A stretch of DNA of 64,000 nucleotides from contig NC_088789.1 of assembly GCF_949628265.1 (NCBI RefSeq), positions 12,206,886 to 12,270,885 of the forward strand, read 5' to 3'. Origin of the DNA: Cloeon dipterum (Eukaryota > Arthropoda > Insecta > Ephemeroptera > Baetidae). Within the stretch, counting starts at the first letter, position 1, and every line of letters begins with the position of its first letter. The translations under genes and the position numbers were made by a program. The notes beneath the pieces were generated by a model. It did not search any database. It was not told the DNA's origin and saw only the letters and a list, made by a program, of their open reading frames with translations. Of this stretch, positions 23,578 to 37,160 are shown piece by piece.

Positions 23578-26500
23578 TTAGGGTTTTTCTACTGCTGAGG
23601 CCAATCTGGTCAGTTGGCTGTCAGTCTTGGCCACATGGACGGTGTCAAGCTCGATTTTGATGGCGGAAGGCTTGTTGCCACCCTTTTCTGCAAAATATTA
23701 ATGTTTAGTATGTTTCAGATACATTTAAATATTTTTCAATTTCGTAGACGAATCACATACTTTTGCCAAAGCAAAGCTTCGCCAGCTCAAATAGGGGTGC
23801 TTCCACAAAGAGATAGAGAATCATAGAAACTCCAAAAACGAGGAAAATATCCCCAAGGTATTGGTGCACCTGCAATGTTGTACTTAAGTCATCGAAACAA
23901 AATAATTTTTTTAAATCATACTAATGTATATTCATCAACATAAACAGCAGTGCGCATTCTTCCCGTGTTCACCATGAGAACAATGTAGTGGGTCAAGAAA
24001 ATAGAGTAGGAAAGTTTGCTGAGTGGCTGGAACGCTCTTGCAGAGAGGAAAGTGGTGATCCAACCTGAAATATTAGTATGTATAAATTTTTTTAAGTGAC
24101 ACAAATTAGGTATAATATGATGGTAGAGGAATTAATAAATAAATAAGTAAAATAAGAAATAATAATAGCCGCAAATTCATTTTGAAATAACATAAATAGG
24201 CTGATAAATTTAACAACTGTGACGAGTTGAATTCTCGTTCTTAATTATGCTTTCATCGAGTTTTTAATTTCAGATCCATTTTAATTATAAAAATTATAAA
24301 TAAAAAAAGTGGTTGCTAGGACCCAACATGACAAAATAATATTTGAAATTTATATAAGATAAATGGTATCTGTTATGAAAAGAAGATATTACTATAAGCG
24401 TAATTTTATTTTTTTAATTCGTTTTTAAATGGCGTTTGATTTGAGGCCTCATCAATATGACATATATGTGTATCAATAAAATAAGCAATTTTTTAATAAC
24501 ACATACCTCCATAGCCGCAATTACAAGCAAAAATGATCCAGGCAACCGCTAGAGCCCATGCAGGACGGTGAAGGGCGCCGTAAATGGCAGACTCCATTGG
24601 GTCGTACTCATGCCCATACTGGAATATGTCAAACGACCCAAAGACCACAGCATATAGGACAGCCATGGAAAGTGCCCAGCCAGCAGCCACTGTGACCTAA
24701 TTTTGGGTTCTTTAGACACGTCCAAAATATAAATACGCTTTTATTGCCTTTGTCAGCTTCACTTTGGTGGTGTTCATCCTGTAGAAAATGTAGCCGAGGG
24801 CAAGACCAATGATGTACGGACTGGCTCTTTGGTGGGTGATGAAGTAGATGTTTTGCATATACCACTGAATGCTAGAGTCACTGAAATTCAAAAACACAAA
24901 TTTGTTAATTGTTCTGAGTATAAAGACAAGTTTCAATTTGCGTCATTTGATTTAACTCACGAAGCACCCAGAACGTAGGATGGCACAGCTCGGGCACAGT
25001 AGATGGTTATGAATGGAATCGAAACTGAGAGCAAGGTAACTGAGATGAAAATGAATTTTCCCACGTTGGGCCATCTCCAGAGAGGGTAGACAATCAATGG
25101 CGCCAACAGACATAGCTGGAAGTCCATTGCCAGGTACCAAGTTTGCACCATGCACTGTAGCAATCAAAATATTTAGCAAATAATTACACTAAATCAGTCT
25201 TTTAGTTTACTACCTGGTTGCCATTGTCAAGATAGTTATTGAGGTAGATGAGGTTATAGAACCAGTTGGTTTTGCATGCATCTGTTGGCTGTTCTACAAA
25301 CTTGTTCCAGCCAGGTCCACTGCTCAGACGGACCAGAAGGGTTGCATAAAACCCGAGCACAACCATATAGGCAGGAGTGAGTCTGTAGAATATAAATAAA
25401 ATTAGCTATTATTGCAATTAACAAATGTGTTGGAACCAAAGCAAATCAATCGAGGGAGTAAAATATCTATGTGAAACAAGATTTACCTTAGGTATCGTCG
25501 AGTGTAGCACGAGATGAAGTTGAACCGTTTATTTTCGAGATCTCTTAAGTAGTGATAGGCTTTAAGTAAACCAGAGATCAGGAGGAAGGTGTCCACGTTC
25601 AGCAGAGTGTTGATCAGAGGCATTTTTATCAAGCTAGCTAAAGCCTGTGAAAAAATCAGGAGTTATTATTTAGCAATTAAAAAATAAAATTAATTTTATT
25701 CAATTAATGTATACAACATAGGGTTAAAAATTAACTTTAGAAAATTTCCTCACATCGACAAGTTGCAATTTGTTAATCCATGGTTCCTGGGCGTAATAGA
25801 GAATTTTGTGCGTCATCACAACCCAGAGCGTGCTGAATACTCGGATTCCATCGAGCGAGCCAATCACTCCTGGCTGAACGACGTCCTCTTTAAAAAGTCG
25901 TTCCCAGTTACGCGGCAGAGAAAATGCCACTAAAGCCTTCCCAATAGGACCTGGAATTAGTAAATTAACTTCATTGATATTTGCTGAAAATTTAATGCGA
26001 TTTATTTCTTTGAACTGTACTGCCATTGCAATAAACATGCGTGAGCGCAAGGATTTGACAATGAGTGGTGTTCTAGATTTTATCCTTTTCTCAGAGGCCG
26101 TGTGCAATCGATCGCGCTGAGAGCGAAACTCGGAGCAATGGCAATTTTATGAACCTCGTTGCTAGCACTCGTCATTTTGTAGCAATTATCTCAGCTCAAG
26201 TGTGAAGGAAAAAACAGTAATCCGAAAAGAAATTAAATGCAAACGACAGGAGTCGGGCTGCAAATAATCAATAATTGCCTTCGAGCAAAGACATAAATCT
26301 TGTGCATTACCTGCATGCGGTGATGCACATTCTAACCTGAGCTAAGAACTAATAATACGTATACGTATATACATGCTGCCGTGTATAATTACAGAAGGGA
26401 ATAAGACTTACTCTCACTTTCAGCATAGTTCAGCTCCGCTATGTCATAGGCACTGCTGAAGAAGACGAGCAGCAGCAATATGACGATGACCAGTCTAGAA

Positions 26501-29500
26501 AGGAACATTTTATTGCATAACTCTCGGTACTATTATTTTTTCTGACATGCGTGAGATGACGTGGCTCGGTACAATGCCTCTTTTGCTGAAGAAAAAACTA
26601 CTGACGCGTGCAATTTGGAAGAAAGTTGCTGATTTTTATTGACAGCCATCCGCGTAAGGCAGTTATTATATTAGATCCCATGGAGAGAAATTTCATCGCT
26701 GTCATAATGATTTTTTGGCACTTAAAACTTTCTACCTTTGAACAGACAGACTGCCGATGGTGAGGATGCAAAAACCATAAAATTAGACGTTAAATAATAT
26801 ACGCCAGCGTGAATATTTTTTTATGTTAGCACTTCCGCTCATGCATGTTTCCCGCAATGATATATTTATAATATTTGTAGGCAATATGTTTTAACCACTT
26901 GTATATTTATATTTTGGGATAAATTTGTTCGGCAATTTGTTTTCTTTAAAATTAATTATTTAAACATGTAGATTTTTAATTCGTGTGCCTCTTGCCATTT
27001 ATTTGTTGTCATTTTTCTCCAGTAATTAACCCCGTTTCTCAATCACATATATATCTTTTTGAACTAGGCTATTGAGGTCAGACTGTTATTAAGTGTTCTA
27101 GTTTGGCTTACATCATTGCAACTTCACCCTTCGTGAATGGATTCGATTTCAGGGTCGTGCAGGATTCAGGGTAAACCTGGACGGAAGCTCTCATGCCTGT
27201 GGGTTTGACCGCCCACTGCATGGCGTCGGTCAGGGTGACTTGTACGTCCTCAGGCGTGCAGGACGAAGGAATACAGCTGGCGAATTGGATCAAAGCCATG
27301 GAAGGCAACAAGTCGGGCACCTGAAATCACGAACAATCATTGCAGCAATTGCATTAGCGAGTCGCTCTAATGAAGTTTGGCTAGCAGCAAGGTTGAATTT
27401 CGCTCTTGTTTACTTCAATCTCGTTGGTGCGGCTATGAGCTAATTTGTGTACTGTGACTTGCCACTTTTAACATATGCAAATTAGTGCAAGAGTCACCTT
27501 GAAGATTCGTAAATCCGCAAAACAAAGGACAATTCGCCCCGACCCATTGTGTATCTCATCGAAATCTTGTCAGACAAAGGCGCGCGTGTGTGAGCCAAGA
27601 CCAACAATCTCTCCGTTCAGATGCGTTTTCGCGCCGCACTTTCCTTTTTTACGAGTTCAAGGCGAAGAGCAGCATCTAATTCTGCTCCAGCGCCCGCTCC
27701 GCTCACTCGGCCGTTTATCGTTTTTCCTCTGCTGTTTCCAGCGAAACCCCCGAGAACCAATAAACGCTCTATTTCGTATTATTTCTCAAGACCTCAAAAG
27801 TGTTTGATATTGTGTTTCAAAAGTTGACATAAGAAATGTCAGGATGTTGCAAAGTCAAACAAAAATCGCCATACTCGTGTGCTAATTGGTTTTTCAGTGA
27901 GCGAGGTAAAGATGGGAAAAACCAACAGAGAAAGGTCCCTTGGGCAATTGGTGTGCGAGCACATTATCGGCTTTGGATAAACAGACGTCAAGAAACGTCT
28001 CTAAATCTTTCACTTTGTTCATGTTTGCACTGCACACGAGCGCTGATTCATAACTGATTTCAATAATCTGTACATTTCCTCGACTTTACGTTAATTTTTT
28101 TAAAAAGCAAAGTTTCGTGTTTGTTTTTCCTCAATACTCCCAAGAGCATTGCAGCATTGTTGTTGTGCTCGCTTAAACATTATTTATGCCTTCGTTTAAA
28201 ACATAGTTTCAACCTTTTAATGGCCAGTACCATATGCTTGTCAACCATAAAGTGCACTTTTCTTAAATTAATTAAAACAAAAAGCTGGCACACACTTTGC
28301 TTCCTTTAACAGACATGTTCGTTTTAAAAATTAATTTAGCAATTAGGATGTTTGCTTATGATTTCATGTGTATTCTCACCGGCATGTGGGTGCGATTGTA
28401 AGTGATCTCATTCGCTCGGCGTCCTAAAGTGATCTCTTCCAAAATTCTGTCTGTGACTTCTTCAAAGGCCTGGATGTGCACATTGGCCAAGCAATATTGG
28501 CCGACGAACTGTCTTCTTCCTTTCGAGATGACTTCCAGACATTCATCAAATTGGCCGTAGCTCTTGATGTTGCCGTGCAACAGACCGGCTGGCAACTTTG
28601 CTGTCGCGTCCACCACTGTGAAAAGAAATTTGACAGCGTTAATCAATGACGTTAAAAAGACAAGTGTAAAAATTTCAGCTTGTGCCGTTGAGCTGTGGCA
28701 AGCCAAATGTAGAATTTTGGTGAAAGTTAGTTTTGCGGTTGCATCTTCAGACAAACGCAACCTTTCACGTCTTTTAATGATTTCATACATTTGAAGAATA
28801 TTTATTCCAGATAGTACATCTAGTCATTGCTGTAAAGGCTTTTTACATCGTGCTTTCTTAGCATGAATAAAAATTCATTATGTCATTTGGGTCACATGCA
28901 AGTCGATTTTCACGTACTGGGCGGCCTTGCAATAATACCCAAATTGTTCTGCTCACAAGCGCTTTCCTTCATTGTTTGACATAGGTGGCTCAATATTTTC
29001 TTCTCCGTTTCACTTTAAACACCAGGTTAGAGTTGCATAAATATACAGAGAAAAGGCGCTAATTGCAAACTTTGCTTGTAGCGTGTGTGCAACGTACAAT
29101 TTTCTAATAGAAAATTACCGTCTGACAATTCTTAGAATTTAAATGTTTGACTGCAAGGATACCGACGTGATTTCTGCAATATTCTTGCGCTCATCTGTGC
29201 ACAACTATAACTTAATATTTGTCAATTTTGACTTCTAGAAAACATTATAAATTATTTCACCACCTCTTTAAATTTTAAAGCTTCTAAAAAAAGTTTTAAT
29301 GATTACAGCGGCTGTAGAAGATTTGTCGAGATTATGTCAAGATAGAGCAATAAAACTTTCATCCTCGCTGCTGAACGCGTGATTTGAATAAATTTACCTC
29401 CTTCTTCAGCAAGGTACGAGTTCCAATCTATAAAAAATCTAATAAAATATTTTACATGATATGCAAAATATATGTGTTGTAAATAATGAATGCTTTTCTT

Positions 29501-32500
29501 ACAAAGCATCACTGAAAATTTGCATGTAAACTACTCATTGAATCTGAAAACCAGCTTACTTTGTTTGTAAAATAGACGAGCTCAATTTCCCAACGCATAC
29601 TCCTTCGCGTGGGAGCGTATTGCCTTTCTCATGAAATGTATGTGTGGTCACTGAAGTTGCAGCTCAATACCCGAACAGTTGGATTGAAAAATTCACTGCT
29701 CCATATTTCAGTCTCGTGATCTCTTTTGGGTTAAATCAACCGAATAAATAATTTCCATTGATTTCGTTTATATAAAACTTTTATTTTCTTAGTTTTCAAA
29801 TGCACGCACTCACATTGTATTGCTATAGGTTGTAAAAATTACAACACTTTTTTATGTAAACATCTTTCCTCACTGAAAGGGGTTGCAACATGTAAAAATT
29901 TACACCTTTTTTATTCAGTGTATATTATCAAGTCTATATTAAGATGCTCCGTGAAACAACAAAAATGCAATATTTTCGAGGTCAGAGGCGAGAGATGTTC
30001 ACACGCAAACTTTGGCAACATTTCGAAAGCATAAATAATTAGCGGGTTCAACGTGCCAGGCCGAGCAACAAGAAGAAATTCTGACATGGTAATTTTGAAA
30101 AGAGATCACAGGGCTTGCAGCAACAATCATTAATGTTCGCAGCGTGTCACACGCCGCTGCGCGGATTCCATCGTCCGATTTAAACCGTCAATTAATGCAT
30201 AATAATGCTAGCAAGCCACACGCCGTATTTGGGTGTCGCGGTAGAGTGCAGGAGGAAGTGACCCAGTGTGTCTGAGGAAAGTGAAAGTGCTCTCGACCGC
30301 CTCGCTCCGCGGCAAATGGCAACTGCATGTGTTACCTGTGCGCCGCGCGCGCGTGTGCGGCGGCTTCATCATTGTGACCCTGACTCTGTAAAGCCGGCAC
30401 ACCAAAACCGACGCAAGCTAGACCACGCGTACGTCCTGGGCGCACTTAAGCGGCACTCGTTTCTCGAGGAGATTCACCTCAGGATACATTGATCTTGATA
30501 AGAATTGACCGTTTTAGTGAAAAAAAAACGGTCTGTGTGAAGTTCAAGTGCATTTCTACTTCCATTTTGCGGAAATATTGATAAAATTTCCTTTTTTTTT
30601 ATTTCGAAGGGGGATCGAGACTTCTTCTTTCTGCACATAACATGTAGAAAGGTGAAACGCTAGGTATTTGCTGGTTAAAGGGATTTTAAAATTTCACTTC
30701 CAATAGTAAGTTCAAACGCGACTGCTAGGACGCCGATTCCCTATTACTTGCTTTCGGAGTTTCTCTCTGTTGGGACAGATTTTTGACTATTTAATGCAGG
30801 AGATGATTTTCAAGTTAAATTAATTTGAAAATTTTTGTCACAATTTTGTTTAAATAATGTTCCGATGAAGCCAGTGTTTTGAATCACGAAAAAAACTAGT
30901 ACAAATAATCGCAACTTTTTTATAGCAGTGTGATTGATTGTATGCGCAAGGTTAAAGGAAAGCCACGCTTTAACATTGTGTTATGTGCATCCGGTTTTAA
31001 CCAAATGCTCACAACGATCTACAGCTTTCACGCTTAACACCATAAAAACTTTTAACTCGGAGGGATTTGCGTTAAAAATACATCGCAGCGGCTATTGCAC
31101 CGCGCGCGCGTATGTCAGTACATTTTAAATTTCTCTCAGAAATGCCCACAATACATAAAGCGAGCGTGATACGTGCTCGGGCAAGCATCATGCCAAAAAC
31201 TAACAGGATCATTGGTCGGTGGACTTTCGCAGAATTAATGTTGGTCAGGCATCGATGTGCCGCGAAAATACGTCACTCGGGATTTTTGCAGTCTTCTCCA
31301 CTCGAGGGACCACTTTCTACACAAATCTTCTGCTGGACCAATTATCCGCGGCAATCAGCTGAGTGTGCGTAAAAATCAAACGAGGCGGATGCGCAGACCC
31401 TGTCATGATGAATTAGATCCGATGACCCAAAAAATGCCTCGAGATGAATCAGGCGCCAGACGACTTTCCTGGTGCTTCCCAAAACGATTTTTAATCGCAG
31501 CCGCAGCGTGCTAACTTTGCTGCTTGACGACGTTTTTTTGCACGTGTCTCGTGCGATTGCGGTCCAGAGTGCGGTTGCAGTTGGCGAGTTTTCCTCGGCT
31601 GCGAACTCGCAGTGCAGCTGTAGAGTAAATCTCTGCATCCAAATTGCTCAATTACAATTTCTATTTATGAAACCGAGCGGCGCAGAGTCAATGGCTTTCT
31701 CTCTTTTCATCACTATCTCCACTTAATTTGTCTGCTGCTACCACATGTAGTTGTAAATTAGCAGAGATAAGTAAGCAATGCACTTCCTAGTTACAGAGAA
31801 AATCTAACCATTTTGAATTTTGCACTTACAAACGTATAGTTGTTACAATTGTGTACAGTGCTAATCGATTAACCATGAGAGCTAGTCTTGTTTGGATGCA
31901 TTAATGTTTTCTATATTCAATTTACATTTCAATATATATGTGCTTTTTCTATTTACATCGAGTGTTCTAGTGTCCTCGATAATACGGATTTATTTATAGG
32001 ATCAGGTAAATCACAATATTAAATTTCACAATTTTACGCAGCGTTCATTTCTCAGTTGCTTTCCTCGCAGTATCTATTTGAAGGTTTCTCAGACCTTCAA
32101 CTCAGGAGAAAGGAAAAAAACTATATCTTGGACTTAAATAAATAATTAAGTGATCATATGGAAATGGAGAAAGAGACAATTTCTAACTTGTAACTCATGC
32201 AAGCAGCGTTCATTTCCTCCGTCCCATATTTTCCTCAACAACCCAAACACACTCACAGCTGGTTCATTTATCATAAAATACAGCAGTTTGTATAAAGGTT
32301 AAGTAACGGAAACACCTCTAGACCTATTCATTTTTACCGTGAGCCAAAATTGTTTCCAGCGGCGGCCATCTGGCCCAGAATGCCAATAAAACTAGAGTGA
32401 CCGCACAGTGCTGCGTCGCCCGATCGTGTTTATTTGCCTCGCGAATCGACTGAGAATCGGCCATTTGGCGTTGACCTAGGTCAGCGCGCTCTCTGACTGA

Positions 32501-35500
32501 GTGAGAAGAAGTGCCATTATGTTCGCACAATGCCACGTGCGAGACGCGAGAGAATACGACTCTCTTTTTACTATCGCATGCTCAAGACGCCACTCTCGAG
32601 AGATATTACTTTCTGAATTCACGCTTCTGTATTCAATATTGTTCTCTGCGCTGGCGAGGAAGAGTTTTGCTTTCCTTGTGATTGACACGCGTCAATGAGA
32701 AAAGCGCACATAATGCCTTTTTAACAATGAACACAGACATAAAACTGCAGGAAGGACACAGACCCGAGGGCCAAACAAGTTTTAAAAATATAAGATGAAT
32801 CAAATCAACCAACAACTATTAAATCAATTCAAGGTACGCAAGTAAAAATATCAATTCATCTCTAAACCAAATCGTACAGAATGAGCTCTTTGTTTCTCCA
32901 ATGTTTGACTGGGCTTAGAACAGCACTCTTGAGTGACTCGGGCTTTTCCAACACTTTCCCTTACCAATCACGAGGCACCGTAAATTGAGCGAAAGGCCGT
33001 CTCAATTAGAGCCGCCACCCGATTATTAAGAAAAGAAAACCACACACTTTGACCAACCAGTAGCAAAGGAACCGCAAATTGACCAATACACGGTCGCGAT
33101 GACAAACACCGTCTCAATAGTTTCGACAGATTCCGACCCTAGAAATCTGATGATGCTAATTTTTGTGACCTTTTCATCAATGGTGAACATTGTTACCGGC
33201 GTGGTGAATTCGGTTGCGCTTGAATCAAGACGTCAAAAGTCAACGAGATTGAAGGTTTTGTACAGTCATGCGCTCGCCTTTGTTCACTTCCAAGCTAATC
33301 ATATTGAAATTGGCCATATTCGTTAGAAATGAAAGTTACTGCCGCACTGCTTTTAGTTTCAGATGATCTTTATTATGGTTCTGCAGGGCTTGTAATGTAA
33401 TCCAAATTTTATACTGATCATTTACTCAAAAAACTATATTTAAAAAATAGCTTTACTTTGATTACTTTGAAAATCGTTGATTTTATTTGTTGTCTTTAGG
33501 CTGAATTTGGTACGTAAATCATTCACTCAGATAAGAATTTATTTTGAATTTTTAGAATATCTTTTCTCTCTTGCAATCGCCCTATTTTAATTAAGCACCA
33601 TCGTAAATATCATAAATATATTATATTTTTTTAAACAGCGAGTGGTCAGTGATGTTAAAATTATCTGTGAATGCACCAAAAATGCACTATTTGAAATACC
33701 CCGCAGGTGCATGATGTGAAAATACTAGGTAAACAGCTTCAGATACGGCATCGTGAAAGGCCTTTACTAAACAAAATTATCCTGCTGTAAGAATAATGAG
33801 TCAAAGCCAATCTAAAACAAAGCGTGTGTAAAATTTTACACTGCTATTTTGAAATAAACACCTATACTAAAGCAATTATTTGTAATGTTTAGTTTGATGG
33901 CACTGCTGTGTTTTAGTTTTTGGTTCTTATATCCGTTTTACAAAATAATAGCATCTTTTATTTAAAAAAATGTCTTCTAAAGGTATTCTACAATTACCTT
34001 TATTAAAGGTTTAATTTTTTGCTCTCTGTGCGTACAAAAACTTACATTATGACGTACTTCACAATTTCTGTGCCAATATCTGAAGATGTATACTTTTTTC
34101 TTAGCTCTATCACGATTTGCTCATTCGGCAACGGTACTGATGCTGATGCATGCTATATTATATTAACGCGGTGATGAATAGGGAAGCCCGTGCACAGAAG
34201 GAAAACAGCAACTAATGGAAAAAAAGTGAAAAATCACCACAATGACCACCAGGAAGCGTGCGGAAATCTTACTCGTCACAGTCTCTTTCGAAATAGGAGC
34301 AATATTTTTGTCCGACCAACAATAACGCGTCCCGCGCACTAACAAGACGTGTTTGGATCGCACACGCAGCGCGTGAGGCTCTCAAATTCCAGTCCACCAG
34401 GTCAAATATGCTCTTCTCCGCTCTGTACCCACCTCTCGCGCATCTCTACTGCCCGAAATTACATAATTTCGCGCGCAGTTAGTTCAAAAACGACCCCGAA
34501 TTCTGCTGAAACTGAGCCAACCGGCCATGCGGCACCGTTTCGCCAGCATTATTTAATTGTCAGCTGCGTGAATGTTACGTGATCGTCTGTCGGCGCGCGT
34601 AATAGAGTGTAACGCTTGATGCATGAAATTAACTCACTTTCTACTGCATGCTTCAATTTTGACGACACCTTTTGACTAGGAGACTCATAGATAGTTTGCT
34701 AGTTTCAAGGTGGTTTTTAACCATCCCGTTTTACTTAATTTTTTACACAAATAGAATAACCTTCAGGTTTTCGGGCTTGAGTGTGCCAACATATCCTAGA
34801 TTTTCTTATTGCACACCTCTTGAGTTTGTTCTGCTTAACGAGCATCGATGTGTTTTTTACATATCTACCCCAGCCACTCGGTTTGGCGGTCTGGCTTTAT
34901 ATGGCTAGACTCTAATTCATTATATCTTTGATTGACACTTAAAAGTTCTGGTTTGTGCGTGATTGCCTTTGAGGAAGCTCCGCTTTTAACACCGGCAATA
35001 TAGTTTACGAGGGTGCAATTACTGTTAATTGTTCTTAAAAATTGCTTGATTCTCCCTTCCACATTACCCTGCTTTCCTCCTATTTATTTGACAAGGTGCA
35101 TTTAAGGCAATATCGAAAGTCGTTAAGGTTTCTCTTATTATGACGCAAAAACTGACAAAAGCGCGCTCGTTTATATTGTACATGGAATGCGTTGATGATT
35201 ATTTTTGACAATTTTTTGCGGATATGGATATTTAGAATAACGTCTTTTTTTCAAAAGTCAATTTGTTATCAAAGGTTCCTGTGAAAACAAATATTGGGAT
35301 AAAAGCCAGAAAGAACTATAGAAATGACCGTTTTTATAATATATTTTTGCCTAATGCGGAGAAGATAAAATCTCTATATGACACATGGAAACCTAAAATA
35401 AAGTATAAAAAACTTTGATTGGTGTTGTAACCCTTGAAATTAGCTCAGATTTACATAATGAAAGAAACCTGAGTCGATATTTGAGAAACGCTAAAAATTT

Positions 35501-36956
35501 ATGGATGCCCTGATTGAGCTGCGAGTTTAGTTATATTATAAATTATTTGTAGGAAATGTTTGGAATTTCCACACCAACTTTGTAGTCAAAATTACGTCTC
35601 AAACAGGTTGATCTTATGGTATGATATTTCGTTAATTTACGACCATACGATATTAAAAAGTTGATAGTGAGTCGCGCAGTAAAAGTTAAATAAATCACAA
35701 CAGTCTCCTCAGCATCAAATAATTTCATTCATACTGGATTAGAAAGTTTTGAAGAAGAATTTGTGTGCCTGTAGCGATTGCTGATCCCTCCCATGAGTTA
35801 GTGGTGGATCCACGAATGATTGGACAATGGAATTGACAAAGTTTGACTTGCATCTTGAAACTATTTTTTTCAATTTTACTATTTATCTGAGGAAAATAGA
35901 ATGCAAAGACTGTCTGAATTGTGTCAAATTATTTTAATGAGATCTGATTAACATTAATTATTAAAATCCCACGAGCATTTTCAGCATTTTGTATGGTTAA
36001 AATTTTTTATTGAATTCAATTTTGCTTATTGAGATTGACTCACAGTAAAAATTGACGAGAGTGAGATTCTAAAATATTGAGTCATTTGCAAAGTTGTTGG
36101 ACGCAATGTCATAGCTTAAAGCGAAGGAGAAGTTCTTTTTGCAAAGGCAAGCAAATTTTGTTTTTGACTTGCTCACGCAAGGTCATCAAATTTTCCACAA
36201 CGACGATGCATTCACAGTATTAATAGATTACTCAACATCCCTGATAATTTTTAAAGAGTGAAAGTAAACATTTATTTATAAAAGAATGGAGACAAAAATA
36301 TTTCCTGCTTTTTAGAAAACAAAACGCACCTCAAATTAGATTCAAATTTGGTTTATTACGGATCAGCAGGGCAACTGTGCCCCATACATCCACATCCAGA
36401 ACTTAACAAAAAAAAATTATATGACAAGCACCCCATCATTCCTTTTTTTAATTTCCTTTCCTCTTTTTGAAAATATATTGTGACAAATCCTCTTCAAAGT
36501 AAAATGTTTTGGAAATTTTCATATTTGGAGATAGCAACCCTATCCTACAGTGACTGCAAAGATCGTTTCCGCAGCCGATTTCTTTCTAATTTGATAGAAT
36601 TATGGCAAGCGGCGGGGCTCAAAACAAATAAAAACAACAATGAACTCACTCTGAAGCGCCCACGGCTGCAGTGTTTTCAGGGCCTCCAACACGGCCAGAC
36701 TGTCCTGTCTGCAGGCATCATTTTTAATCTTTGAGGACGTGGGTAGGAACCTGGACACGACACTGGCGAAGTCGAAGCCGTCGTGCTCCGGGACATCCCC
36801 TCGTGACTGCACCAGCGGCACAGCCTTGGTGCGCGCCAAAGGTTGCGGACTGAAAATCACAGAATCTGTTCGGTCGGGCACGGCCTCAGTGGCCCAGTGT
36901 CCAGACACGAACGCCAACAGGCACAGGAGACTCAGAGCAGATTTGTTTTGGGCCAT
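23578..36956 (-). CDS. Gene C: NRF6-like acyltransferase-3 family membrane protein with an 8-kb first intron
   Basis: Thirteen coding exons: 36650-36956, 28380-28615, 27112-27320, 26412-26494, 25754-25950, 25487-25644, 25214-25382, 24961-25154, 24748-24880, 24507-24696, 23922-24064, 23761-23869, 23578-23687 (745 aa; the sum is an exact multiple of three). It begins with a signal peptide (ALSLLCLLAFVSGHW). The N-terminus before the NRF domain is longer than in A and B. The NRF domain carries LPWAL-like, YCLANVH and CIPSSCTPEDV segments. A strong first helix (ILVIVILLLLVFF), the conserved histidine in WVVMTHK, DTFLLISG and HQRASPYIIGLALGY follow. The tail of about 37 residues is hydrophilic. 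Internal exon sizes 158, 169, 194, 143 and 109 equal those of A and B, so the structure is ancestral. One intron (24,697-24,747) is GC-AG. Function beyond family membership is unknown. Confidence 0.87.
24697..24747 (-). other. 51-bp GC-AG intron in gene C
   Basis: Reading through gives a stop before the frame of the next exon. The only junction that keeps phase 0 is AAG|GCAATA to AATTAG|GTCACAG. Gene D has an intron at the same place with a normal GT donor (after 57,815), supporting the boundary. Genes A and B have no intron here. Confidence 0.7.
28616..36649 (-). other. First intron of gene C (about 8 kb)
   Basis: No exon or separate gene was recognised. CpG-rich patches occur near 30,170-30,480, 31,090-31,640, 32,320-32,600 and 34,150-34,620 in an otherwise AT-rich intron; they could be regulatory or alternative-promoter DNA. 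A 50-bp palindromic element lies at 29,871-29,920. Open frames here lack splice context, domains or an ATG-supported start. Confidence 0.5.
29871..29920. repeat. 50-bp near-palindrome with CACTGAA ends
   Basis: It begins CACTGAAAGG and ends TTATTCAGTG, with GTAAAAATTTAC at the centre. The ends form a perfect 7-base inverted repeat and much of the interior pairs. It resembles a minimal MITE or its solo remnant. A CACTGAAAAAGGTG string recurs near 62,326. Confidence 0.45.
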
Positions 36957-37160
36957 CGTTCAGTTAGCAGGTCCAACCGCTGCGAGTTCACATCACTAAG
37001 TGTTGTGGCCGAAGGAACCCTCGCCGCCCCACTCTCCACGAGGTGAAAGCGGCAGTCGCCGGGTCCTGTCTCCTGCTTTGATGCTGTGCAATGTCACAGG
37101 GAAGGGGCATTCAAACGCACCTGCCGGGCCCATCCAACCTCTCCAGCCAACGTCAGATCA
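36957..37160 (-). promoter_or_regulatory. GC-richer region immediately upstream of the gene C start
   Basis: Base composition changes from AT-rich to GC-rich across exon 1 and the next 200 bases upstream, as expected for a 5' UTR and promoter. No specific core element can be assigned. Confidence 0.3.

Noticed and set aside
27475-27827. Overlapping plus-strand frames within intron 2 of gene C
   Set aside because: They lie between two solid minus-strand exons, overlap in two frames, and show no domain or splice structure.
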